Shown here one piece after another: positions 9,927-18,734 of a DNA stretch of 64,000 nucleotides. A program made the position numbers and the translations under genes. Numbering within the stretch: the first letter of the stretch is position 1; every line of letters begins with the position of its first letter. This DNA comes from Truepera sp. (GTDB taxonomy: Bacteria > Deinococcota > Deinococci > Deinococcales > Trueperaceae). The stretch lies in assembly GCA_032027045.1 (NCBI GenBank), contig JAVSMU010000001.1:1934039-1998038 (forward strand). The letters run 5' to 3'. Under the pieces are notes generated by a model. The model worked only from the letters and a program-made list of their open reading frames with translations. It was not told the origin of the DNA and searched no databases.

Positions 9927-10586
9927 ATGGCCGTTACTCACCGCGAATCCCTCAAGGCGCGGCGGCAGCGCGCGCTGCAGGTCCTTACGGAACTCAAGGC
10001 GCTTTACCCCGACGCGCGCACCGAGCTGGATTTCACAACCCCGTACCAGCTGCTGGTTGCAACCCTGTTGTCGGCTCAGGCAACCGACGTGAGCGTGAAC
10101 CTGGCTACTCCCGCCCTCTTCGCGGCCTACCCCGACGCCGCCGCCCTGTCGGTGGCCACCGCGGAGGAGGTGGAGCCTTACATCAAGACCATCGGCCTCT
10201 TCCGCACCAAGGCGAAGAACTTGGTGGCCACAGCCAAACTCCTGATGACCGAGCACCGTGGTGAGGTTCCGGGCACCCGGGAGGAGCTCATGGCTCTGCC
10301 CGGCGTGGGCCGCAAGACCGCCAACGTGGTGTTGGCCAACGCCTTCGACGTACCCACGATAGCCGTGGACACGCACGTTGGTCGCCTGGCGCGGCGCCTC
10401 GGGTTCTCCACGAGCCGCGACCCCGACAAGGTGGAGGCGGACCTGCGGGCGGTCTTCCCCGAAAGCGAGTGGATATTCCTCCACCACGCCCTGATCCTGC
10501 ATGGCCGCCGCGTCTGCACCGCCCGCAAGCCCGATTGCGAACACTGCACACTGTGCCGCTACTGCCCCTCGTGCGGCAAGGTCTGA
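9927..10586 (+). CDS. nth: Endonuclease III
   Basis: A 219-residue base-excision-repair DNA glycosylase/AP lyase that removes oxidised pyrimidines. It shows the helix-hairpin-helix LPGVGRKTANVVL with the catalytic lysine, the catalytic aspartate in VDTHV, and the C-terminal iron-sulfur loop C-x6-C-x2-C-x5-C (CTARKPDCEHCTLCRYC) with one additional cysteine inside the last gap and another just after. The start at 9927 is favoured by the TAGCAT box and the conserved length; an ATG at 9852 would add 25 non-conserved residues. Transcribed divergently from pilC. Confidence 0.94.
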   Translation: MAVTHRESLKARRQRALQVLTELKALYPDARTELDFTTPYQLLVATLLSAQATDVSVNLATPALFAAYPDAAALSVATAEEVEPYIKTIGLFRTKAKNLVATAKLLMTEHRGEVPGTREELMALPGVGRKTANVVLANAFDVPTIAVDTHVGRLARRLGFSTSRDPDKVEADLRAVFPESEWIFLHHALILHGRRVCTARKPDCEHCTLCRYCPSCGKV

Positions 10587-10713
10587 ACCCGTCATCGCCG
10601 GGCTCGCCTTCAGTTTGCATTGCCGCCGCGTACCAGGAAGCCGGCGATCGATTCTTGCCTAGGAACCCTAGGCGCGAGTACCGACCATCCAGACCCAGCC
10701 AAGGCTCCCCTGG

Positions 10714-10719
10714 TACCTT
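10714..10719 (+). promoter_or_regulatory. Leaderless-type -10 box for ypdA
   Basis: TACCTT ends 6 nt before the ATG at 10726. Consensus TANNNT. Confidence 0.45.
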
Positions 10720-10725
10720 GACAGC

Positions 10726-11796
10726 ATGATCGACCTCGCGATAATCGGCGCCGGCCCCATCGGGATCGAGGCCGCCATCCTGGCCAAGCGCGCAGGGCTG
10801 ACCTACCGGGTCTTCGAGAAAGGCGCGGTCGTCGATGCCATCCGCCGCTACCCCATCTCCATGCTCTTCTTCACGTCCTCGGAACGGCTCGAAGTCGGTG
10901 GCCACCCCCTCGTCACCACCACCGACAAGGCTACCCGCAAGGAGGCCCTGGACTACTACCGCAAGGTGGTCGCGAACGAGAACCTGGAGGTGATGGCGTA
11001 CACGCGGGTGGTCGGCCTGGCACCCACCCTGTGCCCGGGCGGCTCACGCGGTTTCGAGGTCCATACCAGGCCGGCGGAGGGCTGGCGGCTGCAACCTCAC
11101 GTACCGGACGACGTCGTACTGGCGCGGTACGTGGTGGTCGCCACGGGCTACTTCGACAACCCCAAGCTCCTGGGAGTTCCGGGCGAGGACCTGCCCCACG
11201 TCTCCCACTACTACGACGAGGGCCATGCTCATTACGGCCGCAACGTCGTGATCGTGGGGGGCGGCTCCAGCGCCGCCGACGCGGCCCTGGACCTGTTCCG
11301 GGCCGGTGCAAAGGTGTCGATGGTCCATCGGGGCGACGACTTCCGGCGCAGCCTCAAGTACTGGGTGAGGCCGAACCTGGAGAACCGCATCAAGGAAGGC
11401 TCCATCGACGCTTACTTCGGAGCCACGGTGAAGAGGGTCGAGCCGGCGGAGGTGGTGATAGACCAGGGCGGCGCCGAACTGCGCCTACCGGCAGACCGGG
11501 TGTTCCTGCTGACCGGCTACTACGCCCCACCCGAGCTGCTCGAGAGCGCCGGCGTGAGGATCGACCCCGGCACCCTGGCCGCGGAGCTGACCGCCGGAAC
11601 CTTCGAGAGCAACGTGGAAGGGCTGTTCGTCATAGGTTCCGCGGGCTCGGGTTCGCGCACCGCCGACGTCTTCATCGAGAACGGCCTAGTGCACGCCAAG
11701 GTCGCGCTGACCACCATCGCCAACCGCATCGCAAAGCAGAGCGGTGAGCGCGCCTCCGCGGTCGGGGAGCCCGGCCTGAGCGCCATCCGAGGCTGA
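10726..11796 (+). CDS. ypdA: YpdA-family bacillithiol disulfide reductase
   Basis: A 356-residue flavoprotein with two dinucleotide-binding folds: FAD motif IGAGPIGIEAAI at residues 6-17 and NADPH motif IVGGGSSAADAAL near residue 175, plus the terminal FAD-contact segment (VEGLFVIGSAGSGSRTADVFIENG). It lacks the CxxC redox pair of thioredoxin reductase, which fits YpdA/Bdr, the NADPH-dependent reductase of oxidised bacillithiol. Bacillithiol is known in Deinococcus and Bacillus, so this suggests the organism makes it. Biosynthesis genes bshA-C are not in this window. Single-gene unit with its own TANNNT box. Confidence 0.85.
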   Translation: MIDLAIIGAGPIGIEAAILAKRAGLTYRVFEKGAVVDAIRRYPISMLFFTSSERLEVGGHPLVTTTDKATRKEALDYYRKVVANENLEVMAYTRVVGLAPTLCPGGSRGFEVHTRPAEGWRLQPHVPDDVVLARYVVVATGYFDNPKLLGVPGEDLPHVSHYYDEGHAHYGRNVVIVGGGSSAADAALDLFRAGAKVSMVHRGDDFRRSLKYWVRPNLENRIKEGSIDAYFGATVKRVEPAEVVIDQGGAELRLPADRVFLLTGYYAPPELLESAGVRIDPGTLAAELTAGTFESNVEGLFVIGSAGSGSRTADVFIENGLVHAKVALTTIANRIAKQSGERASAVGEPGLSAIRG

Positions 11797-11856
11797 GCCG
11801 AGGAGCGGCTACACCACTTTCGCCACGCCGAACGGACGTCCACGCCCCTGGAACCC

Positions 11857-11879
11857 GTCCGGGGCGCTAGAATCCGGAC
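11857..11879 (+). promoter_or_regulatory. -10 box flanked by an inverted repeat
   Basis: TAGAAT (11868-11873) is embraced by GTCCGG and CCGGAC, a possible operator for the downstream membrane-protein gene. The leader then carries an AGGAGG-like site before ATG 11894. Confidence 0.4.
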
Positions 11880-11893
11880 AGGAGGTCGAAGCT

Positions 11894-12499
11894 ATGAAGC
11901 AACGCGACCTGTTGATCGGCATCGGGCTCATCCTGCTCGGCGCCCTGTTCCTGGCTGGCCCGGCTCTCGACCTCGCCCAGGTCGGTTGGCCGTTCTTCGT
12001 GATAGTCCCCGGAGTTGCGCTCCTGTTCGTGGCGTTCACCTCTTCCGTGAGCAACGGTGCCCTTGCCATCCCCGGCGCCGTCCTCACGGCCATAGGCATC
12101 ATCCTCCTCGTCTTCTCGCTCAGCGGCCACTGGCAGGGCTGGGCCTACGCCTGGGCCCTCATCCTGGCGGCATCCGGCGTCGGCACATACCTGCAAGGCA
12201 TGATCACCGACAACCCGAAGCTGCGGAAGGCCGGCGTCCGCACGGCCACGTACGGCGTCTTGGTGGCCATCGGCCTCGGCCTGTTCTTCGAGCTCCTCAT
12301 CTTCGGCAGCCGCAGCGCCTTCATCCGCTGGTACCTGCCGATCGCACTCATCGTCATAGGCGCCGTCATGCTCTACCTGAACTCGCGCAGGCGCCCGGCG
12401 CCCGTACGGGCCGCGCAAGTACCACCTGGCGTTGCCCCCACGCCGCCGACGCCCACAACTCCGGCGCCCACGAAGGCCGACCCCCAGGAGCACGGCTGA
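11894..12499 (+). CDS. Small polytopic membrane protein of unknown function
   Basis: A 201-residue protein with about six hydrophobic helices (for example LLIGIGLILLGALFLAG, FFVIVPGVALLFVAF, WYLPIALIVIGAVMLYL) and a Pro/Thr/Ala-rich cytoplasmic tail (TPPTPTTPAPTKADPQ). The organisation, with repeated short helical pairs starting with a charged residue and a GIGLILLG motif, resembles DUF5668/LiaF-N-type membrane modules often linked to envelope-stress sensing, but this is only a resemblance. Start ATG has GACAGGAGG about 9 nt upstream. No partner kinase or regulator is adjacent. Confidence 0.75.
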   Translation: MKQRDLLIGIGLILLGALFLAGPALDLAQVGWPFFVIVPGVALLFVAFTSSVSNGALAIPGAVLTAIGIILLVFSLSGHWQGWAYAWALILAASGVGTYLQGMITDNPKLRKAGVRTATYGVLVAIGLGLFFELLIFGSRSAFIRWYLPIALIVIGAVMLYLNSRRRPAPVRAAQVPPGVAPTPPTPTTPAPTKADPQEHG

Positions 12500-12570
12500 A
12501 ACGTGCGTCCGGGTCACTCAGCCGCGCCGAGTAACCGGGAGGCGCGTGGCTGCACGGCGCGAGGCGCGGC

Positions 12571-15120
12571 TTGCGGCTGATAGTCACGCACGAGCAGCCC
12601 GACTTCGACGCCCTGGCCAGCCTGGCGCTCGCCAGGCTGCTCTTCCCCGGCTCCACCGCCACCATCCAGGGCGGTCTCAGCCGGCAGCTCAATGCCTTCC
12701 TGCGCCTCTACCGCGACGAACTCGACCTCACGCCGGTCGAACGCATCGACCTGCAAGACGTCGACGAGCTGGTGGTGGTCGACACCAACGACCCGAGCCG
12801 CATCAGACCGTTCGACTCGCTCCTCGGCCACGTGCCGGTCACGCTCTACGACCACCATCCTCAGATGGCCGGGAGCATAGCGGCGGCGCGCGGCATCAGT
12901 GAACGGCTGGGGTCCACCGCCACCCTGCTTACTCGCGAGCTGATGGCCACGGCGGTGACCATCCCCCCGCCCGTCGCCACGCTTGCGCTCCTGGGCATAC
13001 ACGAAGACACCGGCAACCTCACCTTCGACCAGACGAGCGCTGACGATTACCGCGCCGCCGCACACCTGCTGGCCAGCGGGGCGAACCTCCAGGTCGTCAG
13101 GCGCTTCGCGCACACGGCCCTCGATGCCGCCCAGTCGGCCTTCCGCGACGCGCTCCTAGCCCACACCGAGGTCCGCTTCGTGGCGCACAGGCCCGTTGCC
13201 GCGGCCGCTTTCGAGCACCCGACCTACGTGGCGGGCGTGAGCGGCACCGTCAACGACCTCCTCGACCTCTTCGCCGCCGACGCCGCCATCGTGGCCGTGA
13301 AGATGGGCGGCCGTACCCTGGTGTTCGCCCGCAGTAACGAGCGCTTCGACTGCGCCGCGGCGCTCGCAAGCAGCATCGGAGGCGCGGGCCACCCCGGCGC
13401 CGCCTACGGCAAGTCCAACGACCCCCCTCCGGTGGTCCTGGAGCGGGTATTGGATGCGCTCGCGCTGCACGCGGCCCCCACGCTGGTAGCCGAAGACCTC
13501 ATGAGCACGCCCGTGCGAACGGTACGGCACGACACCTCCGTGGCGGAGGCGACCGACAAGCTCCTCCTCTTCGGGCACAACGGCATGCCCGTCCTCGACG
13601 ACTCCGGACAGGTCATCGGCGTCGTCTCGCGCCGCGACCTCGACCGCGCCAACCGCCACGGCCTGGCCAACTCGCGCGTGAGCGGCTTCATGACCCGCGA
13701 CGTGATCAGCGCCCCAAAGACGGCCACCCTCCCCGAACTCGAGGCGCTGGTGCTGGATCACAACATCGGCCGCATACCCATCGTCGACCACGGGCGGTTG
13801 GTGGGAATCGTCACGCGCACCGACCTGATCGGCGCCCGCCACCGCGAGACGACCGGAGCGGACGTTGCGGGCGGCCTCCTCGCGCGCCTGCCCAGCCGCG
13901 TGAAGCGCATCCTCGACGAGGCCGCGGCCGTGGCCAGCGGCAGGGCCCTCTACCTGGTGGGGGGCACGGTGCGCGACCTGATGCTCGGCGCCGGCGTCAA
14001 GGACGTCGACCTCGTGATCGAGGGCGAAAGCGCCGAGAGCTTCGGTACGCGCCTCCAGGCGCGCCTTGGCGGCACACTGTCGTGCCACGTGGACTTCGGC
14101 ACCTGCACGCTGGCGCTCGAAGGCGGCGCCATGCTCGACCTGGCGACGGCGCGCGAGGAGACGTACGCCCGCCCCGGGGTGCTGCCCGCCGTCACGCCCA
14201 GCTCGTTGCGCAAGGACCTCGGCCGCCGCGACTTCAGCGTCAACGCCCTCGCCCTCAGGCTGCGGCCCCAGCCGCACCAGCTAATCGACCCGTTCGGTGG
14301 AGCGGCGGACTTGGCGGCGCGGCAACTCAGGGTGCTGCACCCGCTCTCATTCGTGGAGGACCCCACGCGGATCCTGCGCGGCGCTCGGCTGGCCGGCCGG
14401 CTCGGATTCCACTTCGAGCGCGGCACGCTGTCGCAGGCACGCGCCGCCCTCGACCCGCGGTTCCTGGGCAACGTCAGCCGCTCGCGCCTTCGCGCCGAGC
14501 TGGAGATCACGCTGGACGAGCCGCGAGTGGCACCCGCGCTAAGCGTTCTTTGCGAGCTGCACGGCCTCGAGGCCATGTTCGGCCTACCCCGCGCCGAGGG
14601 TAGGTTGGACCCCCTGAAGCTGACAGCCGCCCTCGACGCCCTGCGCGAGGCCGGGCCGGTGCCCACCGAGGCCTACCTCCTCGCCCTTTTCGTGGGCGTA
14701 CCCGTCGCCGACCTGGAGAAGCACGTCGAGGAGTTCAACTGGCCCCGGCGGCACCTCGCCACCCTGGCGCGGCTACACAAGGCCCTCGATCCGGGCCTCA
14801 GGCCCACCCACGAGGGGCGGCCGGAGCCACTGCGCGACGAGGACTTAGAGGCGCTGGAACCGGCCGCGCGGCTGCTACTGCGCGTCATCGACCCGGAACT
14901 GGGCCTCAGGGTCGAGAGGATAGAGTCCGGCACGCCCCGCAGGAGGCTCCGCGGGAGCGATGTGGTAGGTTTGGGGGTGCTGCCCGGACCCCGTGTAGGG
15001 CGTGTTTTGGACGAGGTAGCCCGCGCCAGGGCCGAACACGAGGTAGCGACTTTCGAGGAAGAACTCGACCTGGCCCGGCGGCTGGTCAAGGCGCAGGGTA
15101 ACGCCGGCGGTCTGGAGTGA
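12571..15120 (+). CDS. DHH phosphoesterase-CBS-tRNA nucleotidyltransferase fusion
   Basis: An 849-residue multidomain enzyme. Residues about 1-310 form a DHH/DHHA1 phosphoesterase with all motifs (HEQPDFDA, VVDTND, DHHP, HEDTG, GGAGHPG). Two CBS domains follow (about 315-430: LMSTPVRTVRHDTSVAEA..., FMTRDVISAPKTATLPE...). The C-terminal half is a class II polymerase-beta nucleotidyltransferase (YLVGGTVRDLMLG, DVDLVIEG, RRDFSVNALA, DPTRILRGARLAGRLGF) of the CCA- or A-adding type. Such fusions are known in Aquificota and Deinococcota, where they typically act as A-adding or CCA-adding enzymes. The TTG start is the first plausible one. Its stop is 4 nt before the next gene, so the two are probably coupled. 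Confidence 0.9.
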   Translation: MRLIVTHEQPDFDALASLALARLLFPGSTATIQGGLSRQLNAFLRLYRDELDLTPVERIDLQDVDELVVVDTNDPSRIRPFDSLLGHVPVTLYDHHPQMAGSIAAARGISERLGSTATLLTRELMATAVTIPPPVATLALLGIHEDTGNLTFDQTSADDYRAAAHLLASGANLQVVRRFAHTALDAAQSAFRDALLAHTEVRFVAHRPVAAAAFEHPTYVAGVSGTVNDLLDLFAADAAIVAVKMGGRTLVFARSNERFDCAAALASSIGGAGHPGAAYGKSNDPPPVVLERVLDALALHAAPTLVAEDLMSTPVRTVRHDTSVAEATDKLLLFGHNGMPVLDDSGQVIGVVSRRDLDRANRHGLANSRVSGFMTRDVISAPKTATLPELEALVLDHNIGRIPIVDHGRLVGIVTRTDLIGARHRETTGADVAGGLLARLPSRVKRILDEAAAVASGRALYLVGGTVRDLMLGAGVKDVDLVIEGESAESFGTRLQARLGGTLSCHVDFGTCTLALEGGAMLDLATAREETYARPGVLPAVTPSSLRKDLGRRDFSVNALALRLRPQPHQLIDPFGGAADLAARQLRVLHPLSFVEDPTRILRGARLAGRLGFHFERGTLSQARAALDPRFLGNVSRSRLRAELEITLDEPRVAPALSVLCELHGLEAMFGLPRAEGRLDPLKLTAALDALREAGPVPTEAYLLALFVGVPVADLEKHVEEFNWPRRHLATLARLHKALDPGLRPTHEGRPEPLRDEDLEALEPAARLLLRVIDPELGLRVERIESGTPRRRLRGSDVVGLGVLPGPRVGRVLDEVARARAEHEVATFEEELDLARRLVKAQGNAGGLE

Positions 15121-15124
15121 ACCG

Positions 15125-15751
15125 ATGTTCCTGAGGCTCATCAGCCAACCCACCGTCCTGGTCATCTCGGCCATCGTCATGGTCATGGCGCTCATCTTTC
15201 ACAACATCGTTCAGGCGTTCGTGGCCGAGAGGCTGGGAGACCGCAGCCCGCGCCTGGCCGGCTTCGGCGCTTTCGAACCGCAGCGCCAGCTCGACCCCTT
15301 CGGCGTCCTGTTCCTGTTACTGCTCGGCTTCGGCTGGCCCCGCGCCGTGCCCGTCAACTCGCGCAACTACCGGCGCCGCACCGAGGCGTGGGTCTGGTTG
15401 GCCGGCATCGGCTCCTACCTCGTAGTGGCGTTCGTCAGCCTGCTGATCGCGGCCGTCTTCCGCTCCCTCGAGAGCCCCGTGCTGTACCTCTCGTTCGAGG
15501 TGGCCGCCAGTTACGCCGTGTTGCACGCCGTCGTCAACCTGTTCCCGCTGCTCCCGCTCGACATGGGCCGCGCCGCGCTCGCCTGGGGCAACCCCGACGT
15601 AAGGCGCGTGATCATGCAGATCGCGCAGTTCGGCGTGCTCGGTTTCATGGTCTTCTTCTTCGTACTCAGCGCCACCGGCGTCATAGGACGCATCATGTTC
15701 CTGGTCGAACGGCTGTTCTCTAACATCATCGGCCTCATCCCGGGACTCTGA
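15125..15751 (+). CDS. Site-2 protease homologue lacking HExxH
   Basis: A 208-residue polytopic membrane protein clearly related to the short S2P/M50 family. It keeps the family segments ERLGD near residue 36, LDPFGVLFLLLLGFGWPRAVPVN near residue 57, and NLFPLLPLDMGRA near residue 138 (the third zinc ligand Asp146 is retained). However, the catalytic HExxH in the first helix is replaced by H26-N-I-V-Q30: the general base glutamate and the second zinc histidine are both missing. It is therefore predicted not to be a protease; a scaffold or regulatory role is inferred. ATG 4 nt after the CCA-enzyme stop. Confidence 0.85.
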   Translation: MFLRLISQPTVLVISAIVMVMALIFHNIVQAFVAERLGDRSPRLAGFGAFEPQRQLDPFGVLFLLLLGFGWPRAVPVNSRNYRRRTEAWVWLAGIGSYLVVAFVSLLIAAVFRSLESPVLYLSFEVAASYAVLHAVVNLFPLLPLDMGRAALAWGNPDVRRVIMQIAQFGVLGFMVFFFVLSATGVIGRIMFLVERLFSNIIGLIPGL

Positions 15752-15818
15752 CCTAGCGGACGGGCCGATCCTCGGAACACCTCGAAGACCGCCTAAAGGC
15801 CATACGCCCTACCCGGCC

Positions 15819-15890
15819 TCAGACCACGCCACCGTCAGAACGCGCCACCCTCAGAGCACCCCCATGCTCTGAAGCACCCCTATGCTCAGG
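15819..15890. repeat. Degenerate 16-18-bp tandem array at the kinase stop codon
   Basis: Successive units TCAGACCACGCCACCG, TCAGAACGCGCCACCC, TCAGAGCACCCCCATGC and TCTGAAGCACCCCTATGC run straight into the kinase stop codon (TCA at 15886 on this strand). On the coding strand most units end in TGA. Confidence 0.8.
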
Positions 15891-17937
15891 CCTCCGCCTC
15901 GGCCGCCTCACTACTCCGCTCCCGCACGTCCACCACCATCTGCACGAGGGGCGCGTACGTCTCGAACGTCTCCATCAGCCGGCCGGCGGGGTCGAACTTG
16001 CGGATCAGGTGACCCCCGCGCCGCGCCACGTACAGGTAACCCGAGTCGTCGACGCCCAGGTCGACGAGCGTGTCCGTGCCTTCTCCCTGGCGAGCGTCCA
16101 AGTTGAACGACACGCCTACCTTGCCGTCGGCCGTCACCTTCCGCACCTTGCCGGCGCTGGCGTCGGAGATGTAGACGTTGCAATCGGCGTCCACGGTCAT
16201 GCCGTCCAGCAGCCGCAGGCCGGGCTGCTCGGCCGACACCTTGAACGCCCAGCGCGTCTGGTAGTCGCCGTCGGCGCTGAGGCGCTGGACCTGGCGGTTG
16301 CCGTAATCGAGGACGTAGACGCTGCCGCGCCAGTCGACCGCCACGGCCCGCGGATCGTCGAAGGTCCCGTGGCCCTTGCCGCGCCCACCGAAACGCGCGA
16401 TGAACCGACCGTCGTTACTGAAGCGTGACACCATGAACGTCTCGCTGTCGAGCACGTAGACCGTGTCGTCGGGCGCAACGGCCAGCCCCAGCGGGTAGAG
16501 GAACTCGCCCGGTTGCATGCCGTAGGGGCCGAACGACGTCTTGACCGTGCCGTCCGGCGCCAGCTTGTGGATCATCTTGTGGCTCTGCTGGCCCACGCGG
16601 TACTCGAAGATGGCTGCGAACACGTCCCCGCCGGAGTCGACGCTGACGGCGAGGGGCGCGGCGGAGAAGTTGCCGCTGCCGACACCGATGTCGCCGATCG
16701 ACGTGTGCAGGTTGCCGTCGGGGTCGAGGATGCGCAGCACGCCCTGGCGCGCCGAGACCGTCAGGAGGAGACGCGTGGGCAGGTTGCCGGCATCGTCGGC
16801 CTCGAAGTCCACGTCCTCGAGCGTGTCGTAGACCTCGTCGAGCGTCGGCCGCTCGTCGGCGTCCTTGGCGATCATACGCATGACGAGCTGATCGAGCGCC
16901 TTGGGAACCCGCAGGTCCACCTGCCTGGGCGGCGGAGGCGTCTGGAAGATCTGTTGGTGAACGATGGCCTCGTAGCCACCCTTGAACGCCGTCTGGCCCG
17001 TCAGCATCTCGTAGAACACCAGGCCCAGCGAGTAGATGTCGGAGCGGTGGTCGATCTTCAGACCGCGCGCCTGCTCGGGCGACATGTAGACGGGCGTACC
17101 GACCCTGGCCCCCGTCATGGTGAGCCTCGACAGCACCTTGCCACCGGCGATACCGAAGTCCATGAGCTTCACCGCGTCGGGCCTCAGCCGGGCAGCTTTG
17201 CTACCGTCGCCCGGCTCGATGCCGCCGCGCGTGATCATGACGTTGGCCGGCTTGATGTCGCGGTGGATGATGCCTGCCGAATGGATGTGCTGCAAGGCCC
17301 GCACGACGAGCCGCATGATCTCGACCGACAACGGGATGTCGAGCTCGTGCCCCTCGATGTAGCCCTCGAGGGAGCGCCCGTCCACGAACTCCATGACCAT
17401 GTAGTGCTGCACGCCGACGGCGCCGTGCTCGAAGGTGCGGACGATGTTCCTATGGTTGAGGCGTTGCGCCACCTCGGCCTCGCGGTGGAAGCGGCGGATG
17501 AACTTGGCGTCGGCCACGTACTGTTCCATCGGGATCTTGAGGGCGACCACCTGATCGTCGCTCAGCCTCCGTGCACGGTAGACGCTCGCCATGCCGCCCG
17601 AACCGACCTTCTCGAGCAGGCTGTAGCCGGGCACGTCGGCCGCCTCGAACTGCTGGGACCCCGTTCCGTCGGCCGTGCGCCCGTCGGCGGGGCGCCGCGG
17701 CCGCCTCCTAGCGGGCGCCACTCGGCTGCTCCTGGCGCTCTGCACCGTTGCCGGGACGAGCAGGCCGAGCGCGATGACCGCGAGGACGATCGGCGTGATG
17801 GCGCGCTCCACCCCACCGAGCCACAGCACGCCGACCGTGAGCAGCACGGCCAGCGACAGCAGTGCGCCCAGCACCCAGACGGGTGCCCGCAAGAGCAGGG
17901 CGACCAGAATGGCTCCGGCGACCCATAGGACGATCAT
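15886..17937 (-). CDS. Membrane Ser/Thr protein kinase with C-terminal NHL propeller
   Basis: A 683-residue Hanks-type kinase. Two to three hydrophobic helices at residues 1-65 anchor it; after a basic linker the kinase domain spans about 104-370 with GSGGMASVY, Lys134, HRDIKPAN (Asp227), DFG (260-262), GTPVYMSPEQ and DIYSLG, all intact. From about 390 to 670 there is a six-bladed NHL-type propeller (repeated units such as GEFLYPLGLAVAPDDTVYVLDS, FDDPRAVAVDWRGSVYVLD). Unlike mycobacterial PknD, where the propeller is extracellular beyond a central helix, here kinase and propeller are on the same side. Its ATG overlaps the PP2C stop (ATGA), giving a kinase/phosphatase pair. Confidence 0.93.
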   Translation of the reverse strand: MIVLWVAGAILVALLLRAPVWVLGALLSLAVLLTVGVLWLGGVERAITPIVLAVIALGLLVPATVQSARSSRVAPARRRPRRPADGRTADGTGSQQFEAADVPGYSLLEKVGSGGMASVYRARRLSDDQVVALKIPMEQYVADAKFIRRFHREAEVAQRLNHRNIVRTFEHGAVGVQHYMVMEFVDGRSLEGYIEGHELDIPLSVEIMRLVVRALQHIHSAGIIHRDIKPANVMITRGGIEPGDGSKAARLRPDAVKLMDFGIAGGKVLSRLTMTGARVGTPVYMSPEQARGLKIDHRSDIYSLGLVFYEMLTGQTAFKGGYEAIVHQQIFQTPPPPRQVDLRVPKALDQLVMRMIAKDADERPTLDEVYDTLEDVDFEADDAGNLPTRLLLTVSARQGVLRILDPDGNLHTSIGDIGVGSGNFSAAPLAVSVDSGGDVFAAIFEYRVGQQSHKMIHKLAPDGTVKTSFGPYGMQPGEFLYPLGLAVAPDDTVYVLDSETFMVSRFSNDGRFIARFGGRGKGHGTFDDPRAVAVDWRGSVYVLDYGNRQVQRLSADGDYQTRWAFKVSAEQPGLRLLDGMTVDADCNVYISDASAGKVRKVTADGKVGVSFNLDARQGEGTDTLVDLGVDDSGYLYVARRGGHLIRKFDPAGRLMETFETYAPLVQMVVDVRERSSEAAEAEA

Positions 17938-18701
17938 GGCTCCACACCGAAGATGACGAGCGTGATGTTGTCGGGTCCGCCGCGCTCGTTGGCCAGCGCG
18001 ATCAGCACCTCGACGTTCATCTGGCGATCGGAGTTGCTCTGGATCTCGGCGAGGATCTCCTCGGGCTTCACCTGACCGTGCAAGCCGTCGGTCGAGAGCA
18101 CGAGCACGTCACCAGGCTGGACCTCCAGCTCGATCACGTCGGGTGCCACCTGCGGACGGGTGCCGAGCACGCGCGTGATGAGGTTGCGCCACTCGTGCTC
18201 CTCGGCCTCGGCCTCGTCCAGGAGGCCCTTCTCGACCTGCTCTTCCACCCAGGAATGGTCCTTCGTGAGCTGGTAGATCTTGCTTCCACGAACGAGGAAC
18301 GCTCGCGAATCACCCACGTGACCCAGGTAGGCCTTGCGGCCCACGATGGCCACGCAGGTGAGGGTGCTACCCATGCCACGGCGGTTGAGGGTCTTGGTGG
18401 CCGCGGCGTACACGCGCCGGTTGGCGAGCCGCATGGCCTTGTCTATCAGGCTGCCGATGCCCACCACGGGGCGGTGCGCGCGGATCTCCTCGGAGTACCG
18501 GGAGAACGATTCGTCGAGCACCTCGGTCGCGAGCTTGCTGGCGACCTCGCCGGCGGCCGCGCCACCCATGCCGTCGGCGACGGCAAGAAGCGTCAGTTCC
18601 CCAACGTCCAGGGGGAACTTCCAGACGCGGTGGAAGTCCTCGTTGAAGGGCCTGACCCGCCCCACATCGGAGCCGTGGCCCACGTTATGTCCGAGACGCA
18701 C
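17934..18701 (-). CDS. PP2C-family Ser/Thr phosphatase
   Basis: A 255-residue PPM/PP2C phosphatase that would reverse phosphorylation by the adjacent kinase. Metal-binding motifs are complete: VRPFNEDF (first Asp), VADGMGGAAAGEVAS, GSTLTCVAIVG, HVGDSRAFL, LSTDGLHGQV and RGGPDNITLVIF. No regulatory domain is attached. Starts with GTG, preceded by TAGACT 6 nt upstream, so the mRNA is probably leaderless, and ends in a 4-nt overlap with the kinase gene, so translation of the two is likely coupled. Confidence 0.94.
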   Translation of the reverse strand: MRLGHNVGHGSDVGRVRPFNEDFHRVWKFPLDVGELTLLAVADGMGGAAAGEVASKLATEVLDESFSRYSEEIRAHRPVVGIGSLIDKAMRLANRRVYAAATKTLNRRGMGSTLTCVAIVGRKAYLGHVGDSRAFLVRGSKIYQLTKDHSWVEEQVEKGLLDEAEAEEHEWRNLITRVLGTRPQVAPDVIELEVQPGDVLVLSTDGLHGQVKPEEILAEIQSNSDRQMNVEVLIALANERGGPDNITLVIFGVEP

Positions 18702-18707
18702 GACACG

Positions 18708-18713
18708 AGTCTA
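18708..18713 (-). promoter_or_regulatory. Leaderless-type -10 box for the PP2C-kinase operon
   Basis: TAGACT on the minus strand ends 6 nt before the GTG at 18701. A second box, TAGAAT, lies just upstream (18715-18720). Confidence 0.5.
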
Positions 18714-18734
18714 CATTCTATGGGCCGTCAGGGT

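Noticed and set aside
16513-17928. Long plus-strand frame opposite the kinase
   Set aside because: Antisense shadow with His/Asp/Arg-rich composition and no motif. The kinase domain is unambiguous.
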